From assembly GCF_016904945.1 (NCBI RefSeq), contig NZ_JADIKF010000040.1:1463806-1527805 (forward strand): 64,000 nt of DNA. The letters run 5' to 3'. Below, in pieces: positions 55,436 to 63,870 of this stretch (the first letter of the stretch is position 1; each line of letters starts with the position of its first letter). Position numbers and translations under genes: made by a program. A model generated the notes under the pieces. The model did not search any database. It saw nothing but the letters and a program-made list of their open reading frames with translations, and was not told the DNA's origin. The stretch comes from Dyella mobilis. Lineage in GTDB: Bacteria > Pseudomonadota > Gammaproteobacteria > Xanthomonadales > Rhodanobacteraceae.

Positions 55436-57094
55436 ATGCAATCCACCGATGTGATCGTGGTCGGCGGCGGTCTGGCCGGATTGGCCGCCGCCACGGAATT
55501 GACGGATGCCGGCCGGCAGGTGGTGGTGATCGAGCAGGAGCCCGAGCAAAGCCTGGGCGGCCAGGCACATTGGTCCTTCGGCGGCCTCTTTTTCGTTAAC
55601 TCCCCCGAGCAACGTCGCATGGGGGTGCGCGACTCCCACGCACTGGCGCTGGCGGACTGGATGGGCTCGGCGGCCTTCGATCGCGCGGAAGACCTCTGGC
55701 CCCGCCGATGGGCCGAGGCCTATGTGGATTTTGCCGCGGGCGAGAAGCGTGCGTGGCTGCATGGCATGGGCATGCGCTGGTTTCCGGTGGTGGGATGGGC
55801 CGAGCGCGGCGGCTATGGCGCGATCGGCCACGGCAATTCCGTGCCTCGCTTCCACGTCACCTGGGGCACCGGCCCGGGCGTGCTGGAACCGTTCGTGCGC
55901 CGCGCGCGCGCTGCGCAGGAAAAAGGCCTGCTGCAGTTCGCCTTTCGTCATCGCGTGGATGCGCTGCTGGTGGAAAACGGCCGGGTGTGCGGCGTACGCG
56001 GAACGCGGTTGGCAGACGACCCGGTAGAACGGGGCAAACCCAGTTCGCGCGACGCGGCCGGCGATTTCGAATGGCGCGCGCAGGCGGTGATCGTCGCTTC
56101 CGGCGGCATCGGCGGCAATCACGAACTGGTGCGCAAGAACTGGCCGCAAGAGCGGCTGGGGTCACCGCCGGCGCACGTGCTTTGCGGTGTACCCGCGCAC
56201 GTCGACGGCCGCATGCTCGGCATCAGCGAAGCGGCCGGTGCGCGACTGATCAACCGCGACCGCATGTGGCATTACGTGGAAGGCATCGAAAACTGGAATC
56301 CGATCTGGCCCGATCACGCGATACGCATCCTGCCTGGACCGTCGTCGCTGTGGCTCGATGCACGCGGGCAGCGTTTGCCCGGGCCGCTATGGCCCGGCTT
56401 CGACACGCTCGGTACGCTGGAATACCTGCGCCGCACGGGCTATGACTACAGTTGGTTCGTGCTGAACCAGTCGATCATCCGGCGCGAATTCGCCTTGTCC
56501 GGCTCCGAGCAGAATCCCGACCTGACCGGCAAGAGCTGGCGCCAGGTGGTCAAGCGCGCAGTCGGCAAGCAGGCGCCGGCACCGGTGGAAGCGTTCAAGC
56601 GCCACGGCCGCGACTTCGTCGTGCGCGACAACCTGGACGATCTGGTGGCCGGCATGAATGCACTGGCTGGCAACAGCTTGATCGACGCCGCACGGCTGCG
56701 CGAGGAGATCCTGGCGCGCGACCGGCAGTTCGACCATCCCTATGCAAAAGACGGCCAGGTGGTGGCCATCCACAATGCGCGCCGCTATTGCGGCGATCGG
56801 CTGGTTCGCGTGGCCAAGCCGCATCGCATGCTCGATCCGGCGCACGGACCCTTGATTGCCGTGCGCTTGAACATTCTTACGCGCAAAACGCTTGGCGGCC
56901 TGGAAACCGATTTGCAGGCACGAGTGCTCGCCCACGATGGACAACCCCTGCCCGGCCTGTATGCAGCCGGCGAAGCGGCCGGCTTCGGCGGCGGCGGCCT
57001 GCACGGCTATCGCGCGCTGGAAGGCAGTTTTCTCGGCGGCTGCCTGTTTTCAGGACGCGTGGCGGGCCGCGCCGCCGCCGCCGCCATAGCGTGA
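55436..57094 (+). CDS. FAD-binding dehydrogenase, KstD-like
   Basis: A 552-residue flavoprotein of the fumarate reductase/ketosteroid dehydrogenase superfamily. The N-terminal FAD motif is VIVVGGGLAGLAAATELTDAG, followed by a second dinucleotide-type segment AVIVASGGIGGNHEL, and the C-terminal FGGGGLHGYRALEGSFLGGC is the usual substrate and FAD cap site. The substrate is unknown. I chose the ATG at 55436, eight nt after AGGGG. Its stop overlaps or nearly overlaps the start of the PanE-like gene. Confidence 0.85.
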   Translation: MQSTDVIVVGGGLAGLAAATELTDAGRQVVVIEQEPEQSLGGQAHWSFGGLFFVNSPEQRRMGVRDSHALALADWMGSAAFDRAEDLWPRRWAEAYVDFAAGEKRAWLHGMGMRWFPVVGWAERGGYGAIGHGNSVPRFHVTWGTGPGVLEPFVRRARAAQEKGLLQFAFRHRVDALLVENGRVCGVRGTRLADDPVERGKPSSRDAAGDFEWRAQAVIVASGGIGGNHELVRKNWPQERLGSPPAHVLCGVPAHVDGRMLGISEAAGARLINRDRMWHYVEGIENWNPIWPDHAIRILPGPSSLWLDARGQRLPGPLWPGFDTLGTLEYLRRTGYDYSWFVLNQSIIRREFALSGSEQNPDLTGKSWRQVVKRAVGKQAPAPVEAFKRHGRDFVVRDNLDDLVAGMNALAGNSLIDAARLREEILARDRQFDHPYAKDGQVVAIHNARRYCGDRLVRVAKPHRMLDPAHGPLIAVRLNILTRKTLGGLETDLQARVLAHDGQPLPGLYAAGEAAGFGGGGLHGYRALEGSFLGGCLFSGRVAGRAAAAAIA

Positions 57095-57099
57095 AGCCG

Positions 57100-58104
57100 A
57101 TGCCGCGCATTGCGATCTATGGCGCCGGGATGATCGGCAACTATCTGGGAGGCCGGCTGCATGGACATGCGCACGTGCGCTTCATCGCCCGGCCGCACGT
57201 AGCGGCGACACTGAGCGAACACGGCCTGCACGTCAGCGACCTGCACGGTCGCCAGCAACACATTGCACCGGACCAGCTCGATCTGCATACCGATCCGCAA
57301 GCAGTACGCGATGCCGACCTCGTGCTGGTGACGGTGAAATCAGCGGCAACCATGGATGTAGCGCACGAACTGGCCGACGCGCTTGCGCCCGGCACACCGG
57401 TCATCAGTTTCCAGAACGGCGTGCGCAACACCGCCGAACTGCGCGCCGCCCTGCCCGGGCATGCGGTGCTGGCCGGCATGGTTCCCTTCAACGTGACCCA
57501 GCCGACGGCGGCGCATTTTCATCAAGGTTCGTCCGGCGAATTGATCGTGGAGCGATCGAATGCACTGGCTCCGTTCGCCGACATCTTCGCCGCCAGCCAC
57601 GTACCGTTGCAGCAGCACGAGGATATGCAGGCGGTGCTGTGGGCGAAGCTGCTGCTCAATCTCAACAACCCCTTGAACGCACTCAGTGGCTTGCCGCTGC
57701 GCGAAGAACTGGCGCAACGACCGTGGCGGCTATGCCTTGCGCTGCTGCAACGCGAGGGCCTGCGCGTGCTGCGTGCGGCAGGCATTCGCCCCGCTCACCT
57801 CACGGGGCTGCCCGCAAGCTGGCTGCCGCGACTGTTGTCGATGCCCGACGTGCTGTTCCATCGCATCGCGGGGCGCATGCTGGCGATCGACCCGCTGGCA
57901 AGATCCTCCACCTGGGACGACCTGCAAGCAGGGCGGCGCACCGAGGTGGATTACATCAACGGCGAGATCGTGGCGCTAGCCGCTTCGAAAGGCATGCGGG
58001 CACCGGCCAACGGGCGCATCGTGGCGCTGATGCGCGAAGCCGAGCAGGCGTATGTGTCGTGGGACGCGCAGCCTTTGCTGAGGGAATTGCGCAGCGTCAG
58101 CTGA
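57100..58104 (+). CDS. PanE/ApbA-family 2-dehydropantoate reductase-like enzyme
   Basis: NADPH-dependent 2-hydroxy-acid dehydrogenase family; the classic member makes D-pantoate for CoA synthesis. The 334-residue product has the nucleotide-binding loop IYGAGMIGNYLGG at residue 5, VTVKSAATMDVA, SFQNGVRN, and the C-terminal PANGRIVALMRE. The GTG at 57091 overlaps the previous stop (GTGA) and could be the start; the ATG at 57100 gives a standard N-terminus. Pairing with an FAD dehydrogenase suggests a catabolic role, but its substrate is open. Confidence 0.87.
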   Translation: MPRIAIYGAGMIGNYLGGRLHGHAHVRFIARPHVAATLSEHGLHVSDLHGRQQHIAPDQLDLHTDPQAVRDADLVLVTVKSAATMDVAHELADALAPGTPVISFQNGVRNTAELRAALPGHAVLAGMVPFNVTQPTAAHFHQGSSGELIVERSNALAPFADIFAASHVPLQQHEDMQAVLWAKLLLNLNNPLNALSGLPLREELAQRPWRLCLALLQREGLRVLRAAGIRPAHLTGLPASWLPRLLSMPDVLFHRIAGRMLAIDPLARSSTWDDLQAGRRTEVDYINGEIVALAASKGMRAPANGRIVALMREAEQAYVSWDAQPLLRELRSVS

Positions 58105-58116
58105 CGACGGCGCAGT

Positions 58117-58458
58117 TCATCGGGGCAGATCCTCGATGTGCGCGATCTTGCCGCCCACGATGGTGAAGATGGTGGTGTGGCCGTCGCGCCGGTATTGCCA
58201 TTTCTCGCCCTTGTCCTTGGCATCCTGTTTTTGCGCCGTGGCCTTCTTGCCCTTGCCGGAGGATTTGGAAGAACGCTTGCCGGACGACGATTTGCCCGAC
58301 CCGCCTTTTGCGCGCACAGACGGGTTTCCCATCAGCGCCTTCACCCGGGCGGCACTGTCGCCGACCACCAGCAACTGATTGCCGACGCGCAAGCTTTCCA
58401 GCGCATGCGCGCTTGCACAGCACATCAACAAAACCACCACAACGAGATAACGACGCAT
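58117..58458 (-). CDS. exported DUF2845-like protein
   Basis: A 113-residue protein with a signal (YLVVVVLLMCCASAHA) and a motif LESLRVGNQLLVVGDSAARVKALMGNPS typical of DUF2845/SmpA-like domains, ending in TTIFTIVGGKIAHIED. Between them is a basic, Ser/Lys-rich insert. Function is unknown; related SmpA-like domains are periplasmic. The start has CAGGGAGCAGGTC upstream. It converges with the PanE-like gene. Confidence 0.82.
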   Translation of the reverse strand: MRRYLVVVVLLMCCASAHALESLRVGNQLLVVGDSAARVKALMGNPSVRAKGGSGKSSSGKRSSKSSGKGKKATAQKQDAKDKGEKWQYRRDGHTTIFTIVGGKIAHIEDLPR

Positions 58459-58509
58459 GACCTGCTCCCTGTCGTAACACGGCCATCGTCCCTGGCCTGC
58501 CTGATGGGC

Positions 58510-59094
58510 TTAGAAACCCGCGCCGGGTTCTGCCAGATACGTCGTTTCTTCCGGCGTATTGATGCGACCGAGCGCGGCATTGCGATGCGGAAACCGGCCA
58601 AACCGCGCGATCACCGCTTCGTGCCGGCGAGCATAGTCGAGGTAGCCGGCGTAGCGGTCGCGTTCGTCTGCCGGAACGTCGTTGCACAAGGCACCGAAAA
58701 GCGCCACCGCGCGTTGCTGAAGTTCCCTGTCTTCAGCGTGTTCCAGCGGCATGTAGGCAAATACGCGCTGGATCGGTGGAAGCTGACGGTCGAAGCCTTC
58801 CGCAATACCCCACGTGGCGAGGCGTTGTGCGCTCAGGTCTTGCGCCCATGCGCGCGGATCCTCGCGATAGAGATTTCGCGAGAACTGATCCAATACGATC
58901 AACAGTGCCAGCCAGCCGGAGGGCGTGGCGGCCCAATCGTCAAGCTTTCCGGAAGCAGCCTCTTCGAGCTGCCGCGCGAACTGCGCGTCGATCAACGCAT
59001 CGAACGCGGGGTCGCTTTCGTACCATTTCGCGTGGTGGTCCGGATCGAACCAGCAAGCCAATACCGCCAGCGCTTCGGGCGGTGTGCCTTGCAT
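58510..59094 (-). CDS. DUF924 family protein
   Basis: A 194-residue cytoplasmic protein, mainly helical. It matches DUF924: the N-terminus carries WFDPDHHAKWYESDPAFDALI, then LLIVLDQFSRNLYREDPRAWAQD, and the C-terminus HEAVIARFGRFPHRNAALGR. Function is unknown. The ATG at 59094 overlaps the stop of the upstream gene (TGATG), so the two are co-expressed. Confidence 0.9.
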   Translation of the reverse strand: MQGTPPEALAVLACWFDPDHHAKWYESDPAFDALIDAQFARQLEEAASGKLDDWAATPSGWLALLIVLDQFSRNLYREDPRAWAQDLSAQRLATWGIAEGFDRQLPPIQRVFAYMPLEHAEDRELQQRAVALFGALCNDVPADERDRYAGYLDYARRHEAVIARFGRFPHRNAALGRINTPEETTYLAEPGAGF

Positions 59095-59576
59095 CAAGAC
59101 CCGATCGCCTTGGCCAGGCTGTGCATGTCCATGTCGATCGATTGCAGGCGCGGCAGTTGGCGATGCAGGACGACGGTCATCTCGCCGGACGCGATGCGGC
59201 CAAGCGCGCGCTCATACGCCTTTAGCAAGCGCTTTTCGTTGCGGGCCAGCACGCGGATCCAGGCATCGTCGCTGCGGTGCATGCTGCGTACCAGCAACGT
59301 ATCGAAGTGCTGCCTGGCCCGGCCGATCATGCGGCTGCGCGTGGCGGGTATGAAGGTTTGCTTGCTCAGCTGGGCCTGCAATTCGGCAATGACGTGGTCC
59401 AGCGATTGCGCCTCTTCGTTCAACACCGTGCGCAGCCCGGGCTCGCTGACCTCCTTGGCGGCATGACGATAAAGCGCCCGCAGCTCGATGCTGCGGCGGA
59501 TCAGGCCATTACACAGGCTTTGTGCTGCGAGCGACACGGCGGCCGCCTCCAACTGCGAGGTTTGAATGGACGACAC
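59094..59576 (-). CDS. DUF2383/PA2169-like four-helix protein
   Basis: A 160-residue helical protein whose length and repeat pattern (SLCNGLIRRSIELRALYRHAAKEV, then NEEAQSLDHVIAELQAQL) suggest a ferritin-like or DUF2383/PA2169-type domain. The similarity is moderate. No metal-binding residues can be assigned with confidence. GTG start at 59576 without a clear ribosome site. It is coupled to the DUF924 gene. Confidence 0.6.
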   Translation of the reverse strand: MSSIQTSQLEAAAVSLAAQSLCNGLIRRSIELRALYRHAAKEVSEPGLRTVLNEEAQSLDHVIAELQAQLSKQTFIPATRSRMIGRARQHFDTLLVRSMHRSDDAWIRVLARNEKRLLKAYERALGRIASGEMTVVLHRQLPRLQSIDMDMHSLAKAIGS

Positions 59577-59644
59577 GTTACGGTACAGGTACTTAGCCGC
59601 TCATTAACCTGCGAAACGCCGCGAGAATTTGCTCAGCCGGCGTT

Positions 59645-60397
59645 TCACTGGCCGATCTGCAGCAGATTCAACCATCGTCCGTTGCTGCCGCGAATGCCCT
59701 GTTGCAGCTCCGAGAGGCGCTGGATGTCCGGGCAAAGCGCCTGAATCTGCGGCCGCAGCACCTGCAAACGCCGCTGCAAGCGCGGCTGGAAACCGCTGGC
59801 GAGGTTGCTGGCGCGATCGCGAAGTTCCGCGGCTTGTTGCAAGTCGCCGCTCAACGCCGCGTTCACCGCCTGCTGCCCCAGCGCCGAGGCCAGCAAGGGG
59901 GCGACATCGCCGATGACCCGGTTGGCGTACTGGTTGGCGGCGTCCCCGCGCCAGTCGTGCGTGCTCTGGCTGGCGGCGATGCGCTGATGCAAATCGGCGG
60001 CATCGGTGGCCAGGCGGTTGTCGAGTTCCGCGCGCGTATCGGGGTCCAGGTTCAAGCTGCCGGACTCCTCCCTGACCGCCTGCATAGTCACGTCAACGCC
60101 GCGTTGGGCCACTGCCTTCACCCGCGGCATCAGCGCACGCAGGTCTTGCTGGAAGAGCGCCAGGCGATCCTGCTCCTCATCGTTCAAGGCGACCTGCTGG
60201 CCGTCGGTGATCAGCACGCCATTGCCCAGCACCACCCGCGTAGGCGCCGGTGCCGCACGATCGAAAATGAGCTGGTCCGGCCGCACCGTGAGGTCGTAGC
60301 TGCTGGTGGCGTGGCATACGGTGGACAGGTCCTGCGCATGCAGGCCGGCACAGGCAACGGCCAGTGCCGCGGCAGCAAGCAGGCGATGGAGACGCAT
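59645..60397 (-). CDS. exported DUF2884-like protein (copy 2)
   Basis: A 250-residue periplasmic protein with a signal peptide (LHRLLAAAALAVACAGLHA). It parallels the gene at 54407-55213: the same beta-rich N-terminal part (SSYDLTVRPDQLIFDR...ITDGQQVALNDEEQD), then a helical middle and a late CPDIQRLSELQQ. Overall identity is low but the architecture and cysteine positions agree. DUF2884/YggN family, unknown function. I chose the ATG at 60397 because the signal follows immediately. Confidence 0.75.
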   Translation of the reverse strand: MRLHRLLAAAALAVACAGLHAQDLSTVCHATSSYDLTVRPDQLIFDRAAPAPTRVVLGNGVLITDGQQVALNDEEQDRLALFQQDLRALMPRVKAVAQRGVDVTMQAVREESGSLNLDPDTRAELDNRLATDAADLHQRIAASQSTHDWRGDAANQYANRVIGDVAPLLASALGQQAVNAALSGDLQQAAELRDRASNLASGFQPRLQRRLQVLRPQIQALCPDIQRLSELQQGIRGSNGRWLNLLQIGQ

Positions 60398-60474
60398 GAG
60401 GGAAACCCAGCGGACGTGGTCGAAGGTGCGACAGCGATAAAGCCCGCGCCAGGAACTGCGGCTGAACCGATTAC

Positions 60475-61029
60475 TTAAAGCCGGCGCGCGCGAAACTGCA
60501 GGCGTACCGCGGGGTGCCCCAGTTGCCAGGCCAGCCACAAAAGCAGGGGGATGGCGACGATGCGCAGACCGAGGCCAACGAGCAGAATCTTACGCAGGTC
60601 CGCAAGCTGTGCGAGTTGTCCGGCGGAGGGTTGTCCGCCCGCCTGCAACAGGGCATTGGCCGTGTCGAAGGTCTGCCACTGCTGCCACAGCAGCACGCCG
60701 CGATAGGCGCTCCACACGCACAGCAACAGCGCCATCACGCGCAGCACCGGTCGCGCCCAGGCTTGCCGCAGGATGCACCCAGCGCAGGCCACGATCACGG
60801 CGAGCGCCACCACCAGGTAGCCGATATCCCAGTTCAACATGCCGTGCAGGGTGGATGCGTTCTGATCCTCTCCGGCGGGCAAGGTCTGCAAGGCAGCCCA
60901 GACCTGCTGCGCATGCTGGATGTATTGCACGCCGCCGAAGGCCGCCAACAGCATCAGCACCCAGGCAAACATGCGCCACCAGGCGAACCCGGGCTTGCGC
61001 CGGCCCAGGTCGTAACGGGAAATCAGCAT
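60475..61029 (-). CDS. four-helix integral membrane protein
   Basis: A 184-residue protein with about four membrane helices (MFAWVLMLLAAFGGVQYI, LVVALAVIVACAGCIL, MALLLCVWSAYRGVLLW, LGLRIVAIPLLLWLAWQL). No family is recognised. Its ATG overlaps the stop of the exported peroxiredoxin gene (TGATG), so the two are translated in tandem. Confidence 0.75.
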   Translation of the reverse strand: MLISRYDLGRRKPGFAWWRMFAWVLMLLAAFGGVQYIQHAQQVWAALQTLPAGEDQNASTLHGMLNWDIGYLVVALAVIVACAGCILRQAWARPVLRVMALLLCVWSAYRGVLLWQQWQTFDTANALLQAGGQPSAGQLAQLADLRKILLVGLGLRIVAIPLLLWLAWQLGHPAVRLQFRARRL

Positions 61030-61577
61030 CAGGTTGAAGCCTTCTTAAGCGTAGTGAGATCGCTCAGAACTTGAGCGGCGTTTTTGCCCGGGTCCACGTC
61101 ACGGTAGATCTTGGCGATCTTGCCGTTCGGGTCAACCAGGAAGGTGGTGCGCTTGGCAAAGTGCAAACCGACGGCCGAGGTCAGCACGCCGTAGCGCATC
61201 GCCACCTGGCGGTTGGCGTCGGACAGCAGCGGAAAAGGCACGTGATATTTGGCGGCGAATTCGCCGTGCGACTTCACGTCGTCCAGGCTCACGCCCAGCA
61301 CGTCGGCGCCGGCCTGGCGCAACTGGGTGATGGAGTCCCTGAAGCTGCACAGCTCGGTGGTGCAGCCGGGCGTGAAATCCCTCGGGTAGAAATACAGCAC
61401 CAGCCAATGCCCGTGGTAATCGGCCGGGGCATGCCAATGGCCGTTCTGATCCTGCAGCCGGAATGCCGGGGCCGCCTGGCCGATCTGCGGATTGCCCTGC
61501 CTTACGCCGCCCCATACCGGCAACGCCGAAAGCACTGAAAGGCAGATCACCGCAAGCACGAGCAAAAGGCGACGCAT
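61029..61577 (-). CDS. exported peroxiredoxin, BCP/PrxQ type
   Basis: Thiol peroxidase of the AhpC/TSA superfamily. The 182-residue product has a signal (LLLVLAVICLSVLSALPVWG), so it works in the periplasm. The peroxidatic Cys is in FTPGCTTELC, with a second Cys five residues on, the BCP/PrxQ layout in which the two form an intramolecular disulfide. Also present: PLLSDANRQVAMRYGV. The ATG at 61577 is preceded by GGGGAGTTACCTCC. It is coupled to a membrane protein gene. Confidence 0.9.
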   Translation of the reverse strand: MRRLLLVLAVICLSVLSALPVWGGVRQGNPQIGQAAPAFRLQDQNGHWHAPADYHGHWLVLYFYPRDFTPGCTTELCSFRDSITQLRQAGADVLGVSLDDVKSHGEFAAKYHVPFPLLSDANRQVAMRYGVLTSAVGLHFAKRTTFLVDPNGKIAKIYRDVDPGKNAAQVLSDLTTLKKAST

Positions 61578-61733
61578 GGAGGTAACTCCCCGGGAAAGCA
61601 GGCCGGACGAAACGGCTCAGATTGATCGAGTATACGCGGCCCGTTCAGGCCGCAAGCGTGCAGGACGTTGCGCCCCGCTAAAACAAAAGGCGCCACCAGG
61701 GCGCCTTTCGTTCGTGCTGCGTGCCGGACGCGG

Positions 61734-62192
61734 TCACTTGGCCGGTTCGATATCGAACTTGTCGACCGCCAGGCCGAGGTTGACGCCCTGGCCGGTACCG
61801 GTCAACGCGACCGAGACCGTGCCCTTGGTCAACACCTGCGCCGTGCCGCTGTTGACGGCACCCGCCGAGGCGCCCGCCTGGGCGTAGCTGCCGAACACTT
61901 GATGCAAGTTGTAGACGTTGCTGATTTCGCCCTTGCCGCTGACGCGGAACTTGCCCGCGGTCAGACCGCCACCGTGCACGCTGAGGCTGACGGCCGAGCG
62001 CTGCCCGTTGTCGCAGGTCACGTGCCCGCTGCCGGTCGCGTGCTGATAGATGGCCGACCAGCCCGCCAGTTCGTAAGTCAGGTGACATTTGATGGGTGCC
62101 GTGGCCGCCTGTGCCGAAGTCGCCGGCAGGCCAGCCAGTCCGCTGGCGCAAAGCACCAGTGCGGCAGTCAGTCCCAAAGTACGCTTCTTCAT
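61734..62192 (-). CDS. hypothetical exported protein
   Basis: A 152-residue protein with a clear signal peptide (TLGLTAALVLCASGLAGLPATSAQA). The mature part is beta-rich, with GSGHVTCDNGQRSAVSLSVHGGG and a single Cys pair (IKCHL, VTCDN) that may be disulfide-bonded. I do not recognise a named family. TAAGGAGACCCTC precedes the ATG. It is divergent from uspA. Confidence 0.7.
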   Translation of the reverse strand: MKKRTLGLTAALVLCASGLAGLPATSAQAATAPIKCHLTYELAGWSAIYQHATGSGHVTCDNGQRSAVSLSVHGGGLTAGKFRVSGKGEISNVYNLHQVFGSYAQAGASAGAVNSGTAQVLTKGTVSVALTGTGQGVNLGLAVDKFDIEPAK

Positions 62193-62418
62193 GAGGGTCT
62201 CCTTACATTGCGTTTACGGTCGTCAATGCCGTGGGGGAAAGTGTCACGTTTGCAAACTGAACGGCTTGGCAAGGATGCGCCTGGACGTTCAGCATCGGCA
62301 ACCCGCCGTGACGCTAACGTGCAGAGCCGCCTGTTGTTTCTGCGCGCTTGATGCTTAACTAACGGCGCCCCGCGCACACTGGAGCGTGCGTGGCACCTGC
62401 TATCGCCACGGAGGAAAC

Positions 62419-62838
62419 ATGGTCAAGTATTCCCTGGTCGGCTACGACAGTTCCGAGACGTCGCAGCGCGCCTTTCGTTTTGCCGTGGAACTGGCGCGCT
62501 GCGGCGGCGGACGCATACGCGTGGTGTACGTACTGCAGGTGACCCAGGGCGGTGCGGATGCCTGCTCCTTGATGATCACCGACGAGTCCCGCCATCGCAC
62601 CCAGGAATTGCTGGACGAATTGCGCACCATCGCCCCCGACGCCATCGACCGGGTGGATCTGGAAATCACCCACGGCAGCCCCGGCGACGTACTGGTCAAC
62701 CAGGTACGCCAGCATCCGACCATCGATCACATCGTCATTGGCCATACCTCGCGCGGCACGCTGGGCCGCTGGTTGCTGGGCTCGGTGTCCGAGGATGTAC
62801 TGGCCGGCGCCCACGTGCCGGTGACCGTGGTCCGCTAA
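62419..62838 (+). CDS. universal stress protein UspA family
   Basis: A 139-residue single-domain Usp protein. The N-terminus reads KYSLVGYDSSETSQRAFRFAVELA, and the ATP-binding signature G-x2-G-x9-G-S is visible in GHTSRGTLGRWLLGSVSEDV. This suggests an ATP-binding UspFG-type member that responds to starvation or stress. GGAGGAAAC before the ATG at 62419 supports the start. Confidence 0.93.
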   Translation: MVKYSLVGYDSSETSQRAFRFAVELARCGGGRIRVVYVLQVTQGGADACSLMITDESRHRTQELLDELRTIAPDAIDRVDLEITHGSPGDVLVNQVRQHPTIDHIVIGHTSRGTLGRWLLGSVSEDVLAGAHVPVTVVR

Positions 62839-62921
62839 AGCCCGGCTCCCCCATTCCGGCGCGAACCGGTAACTGGCGTTAATCCGCCGCATCGTTCACC
62901 CTTTATGCTGTTGTCCCCGAT

Positions 62922-63785
62922 TTGTCACAGATCGGGCGATCATTTCTGTACGGGAACCGCCGCGTGGACTACAGCTCTACCCTGCCATGGACTTTGGAAA
63001 GCCTGAATTTCGCGGACATCGACGTCGCCCGCGTCCGCCACAACCAGGACCTTTTCCTGCTGCTTTGCAGCGCGTCCTTCGTTGAAAGCGGCTCGGATCT
63101 GTATACCCACAACCTGATCGAACACTTCGACGGCGACATGGAACTGCAGGCCTGGCTGCGCGAGCACTGGGAACACGAGGAAATGCAGCACGGCCGCGCG
63201 CTGGCCGCCTACGTGCGCCACGTGTGGCCGGAATTCAACTGGGATGCCGGCTTCCAGGCGTTCTGGAACGACTACGGGGCGCTGTGCACCAACGAACAGC
63301 TGGAGCCCTCGCGCGGCCTGGAACTGGCCGCGCGCTGCGTGGTGGAAACCGGCACCGCCAGCCTCTACCGCGCCTTGAACGACATCGTCGACGAGCCGGT
63401 GCTCAAGCAGCTCACCAACCACATCAAGAGCGACGAAGTGCGGCATTACAAGCACTTCTACCAGGCTTTCCAGCGCTACCGCGAAAGCGAAGGACTGGGG
63501 CGCTACAAGGTGTTCCGCGCGATCCTGCGGCGCGTCAACGAGATCCGCAACGAAGACAGCGACATCGCCCTGCGCCACGTCTTCAACCAGTGCTACCCGG
63601 AAAAGAAGGACGACAAGGCCGCCTTCCACAAGATGGCCGGTCCGGCCCAGGCACTGTTGCGTCGGCACATCCCGGCGGAAATGACGGTGAAGATGCTGCT
63701 CAAGCCGCTGGACCTGCCGCCGCGGCTGCTGAAGACGCTGGAAAAGCCGTTGGCAAAGATCAGCGAGAGGCTGCTCTTGCAATGA
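62922..63785 (+). CDS. ferritin-like diiron protein
   Basis: A 287-residue protein with the diiron ligand pattern EHEEMQHG, an ETGTASLY helix and DEVRHYKHFY, as in ferritin-like and acyl-ACP-desaturase-like oxidases. Actual chemistry is unknown. The start is uncertain: TTG at 62922 gives the longest product (MSQIGRSFLYG), while the GTG at 62964 follows GGGAA and would begin VDYSSTLPWTLE. It follows uspA by about 80 nt. Confidence 0.78.
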   Translation: MSQIGRSFLYGNRRVDYSSTLPWTLESLNFADIDVARVRHNQDLFLLLCSASFVESGSDLYTHNLIEHFDGDMELQAWLREHWEHEEMQHGRALAAYVRHVWPEFNWDAGFQAFWNDYGALCTNEQLEPSRGLELAARCVVETGTASLYRALNDIVDEPVLKQLTNHIKSDEVRHYKHFYQAFQRYRESEGLGRYKVFRAILRRVNEIRNEDSDIALRHVFNQCYPEKKDDKAAFHKMAGPAQALLRRHIPAEMTVKMLLKPLDLPPRLLKTLEKPLAKISERLLLQ

Positions 63786-63798
63786 GGCGGGGCTGCCG

Positions 63799-63840
63799 CG
63801 GGTTGGGTTACCCGGGACTTGATCCGGGGGCAGCCCGACA
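63799..63840. repeat. extragenic palindromic repeat
   Basis: Imperfect palindrome beginning CGGGTTGGG and ending CAGCCCGACA with core GGACTTGATCCGGGG. It is the sister of the repeat at 28089-28134. It lies just downstream of the ferritin-like gene. Confidence 0.6.
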
Positions 63841-63870
63841 TTTCGCGCGCAATCGTTGGGTTACGCTGCT

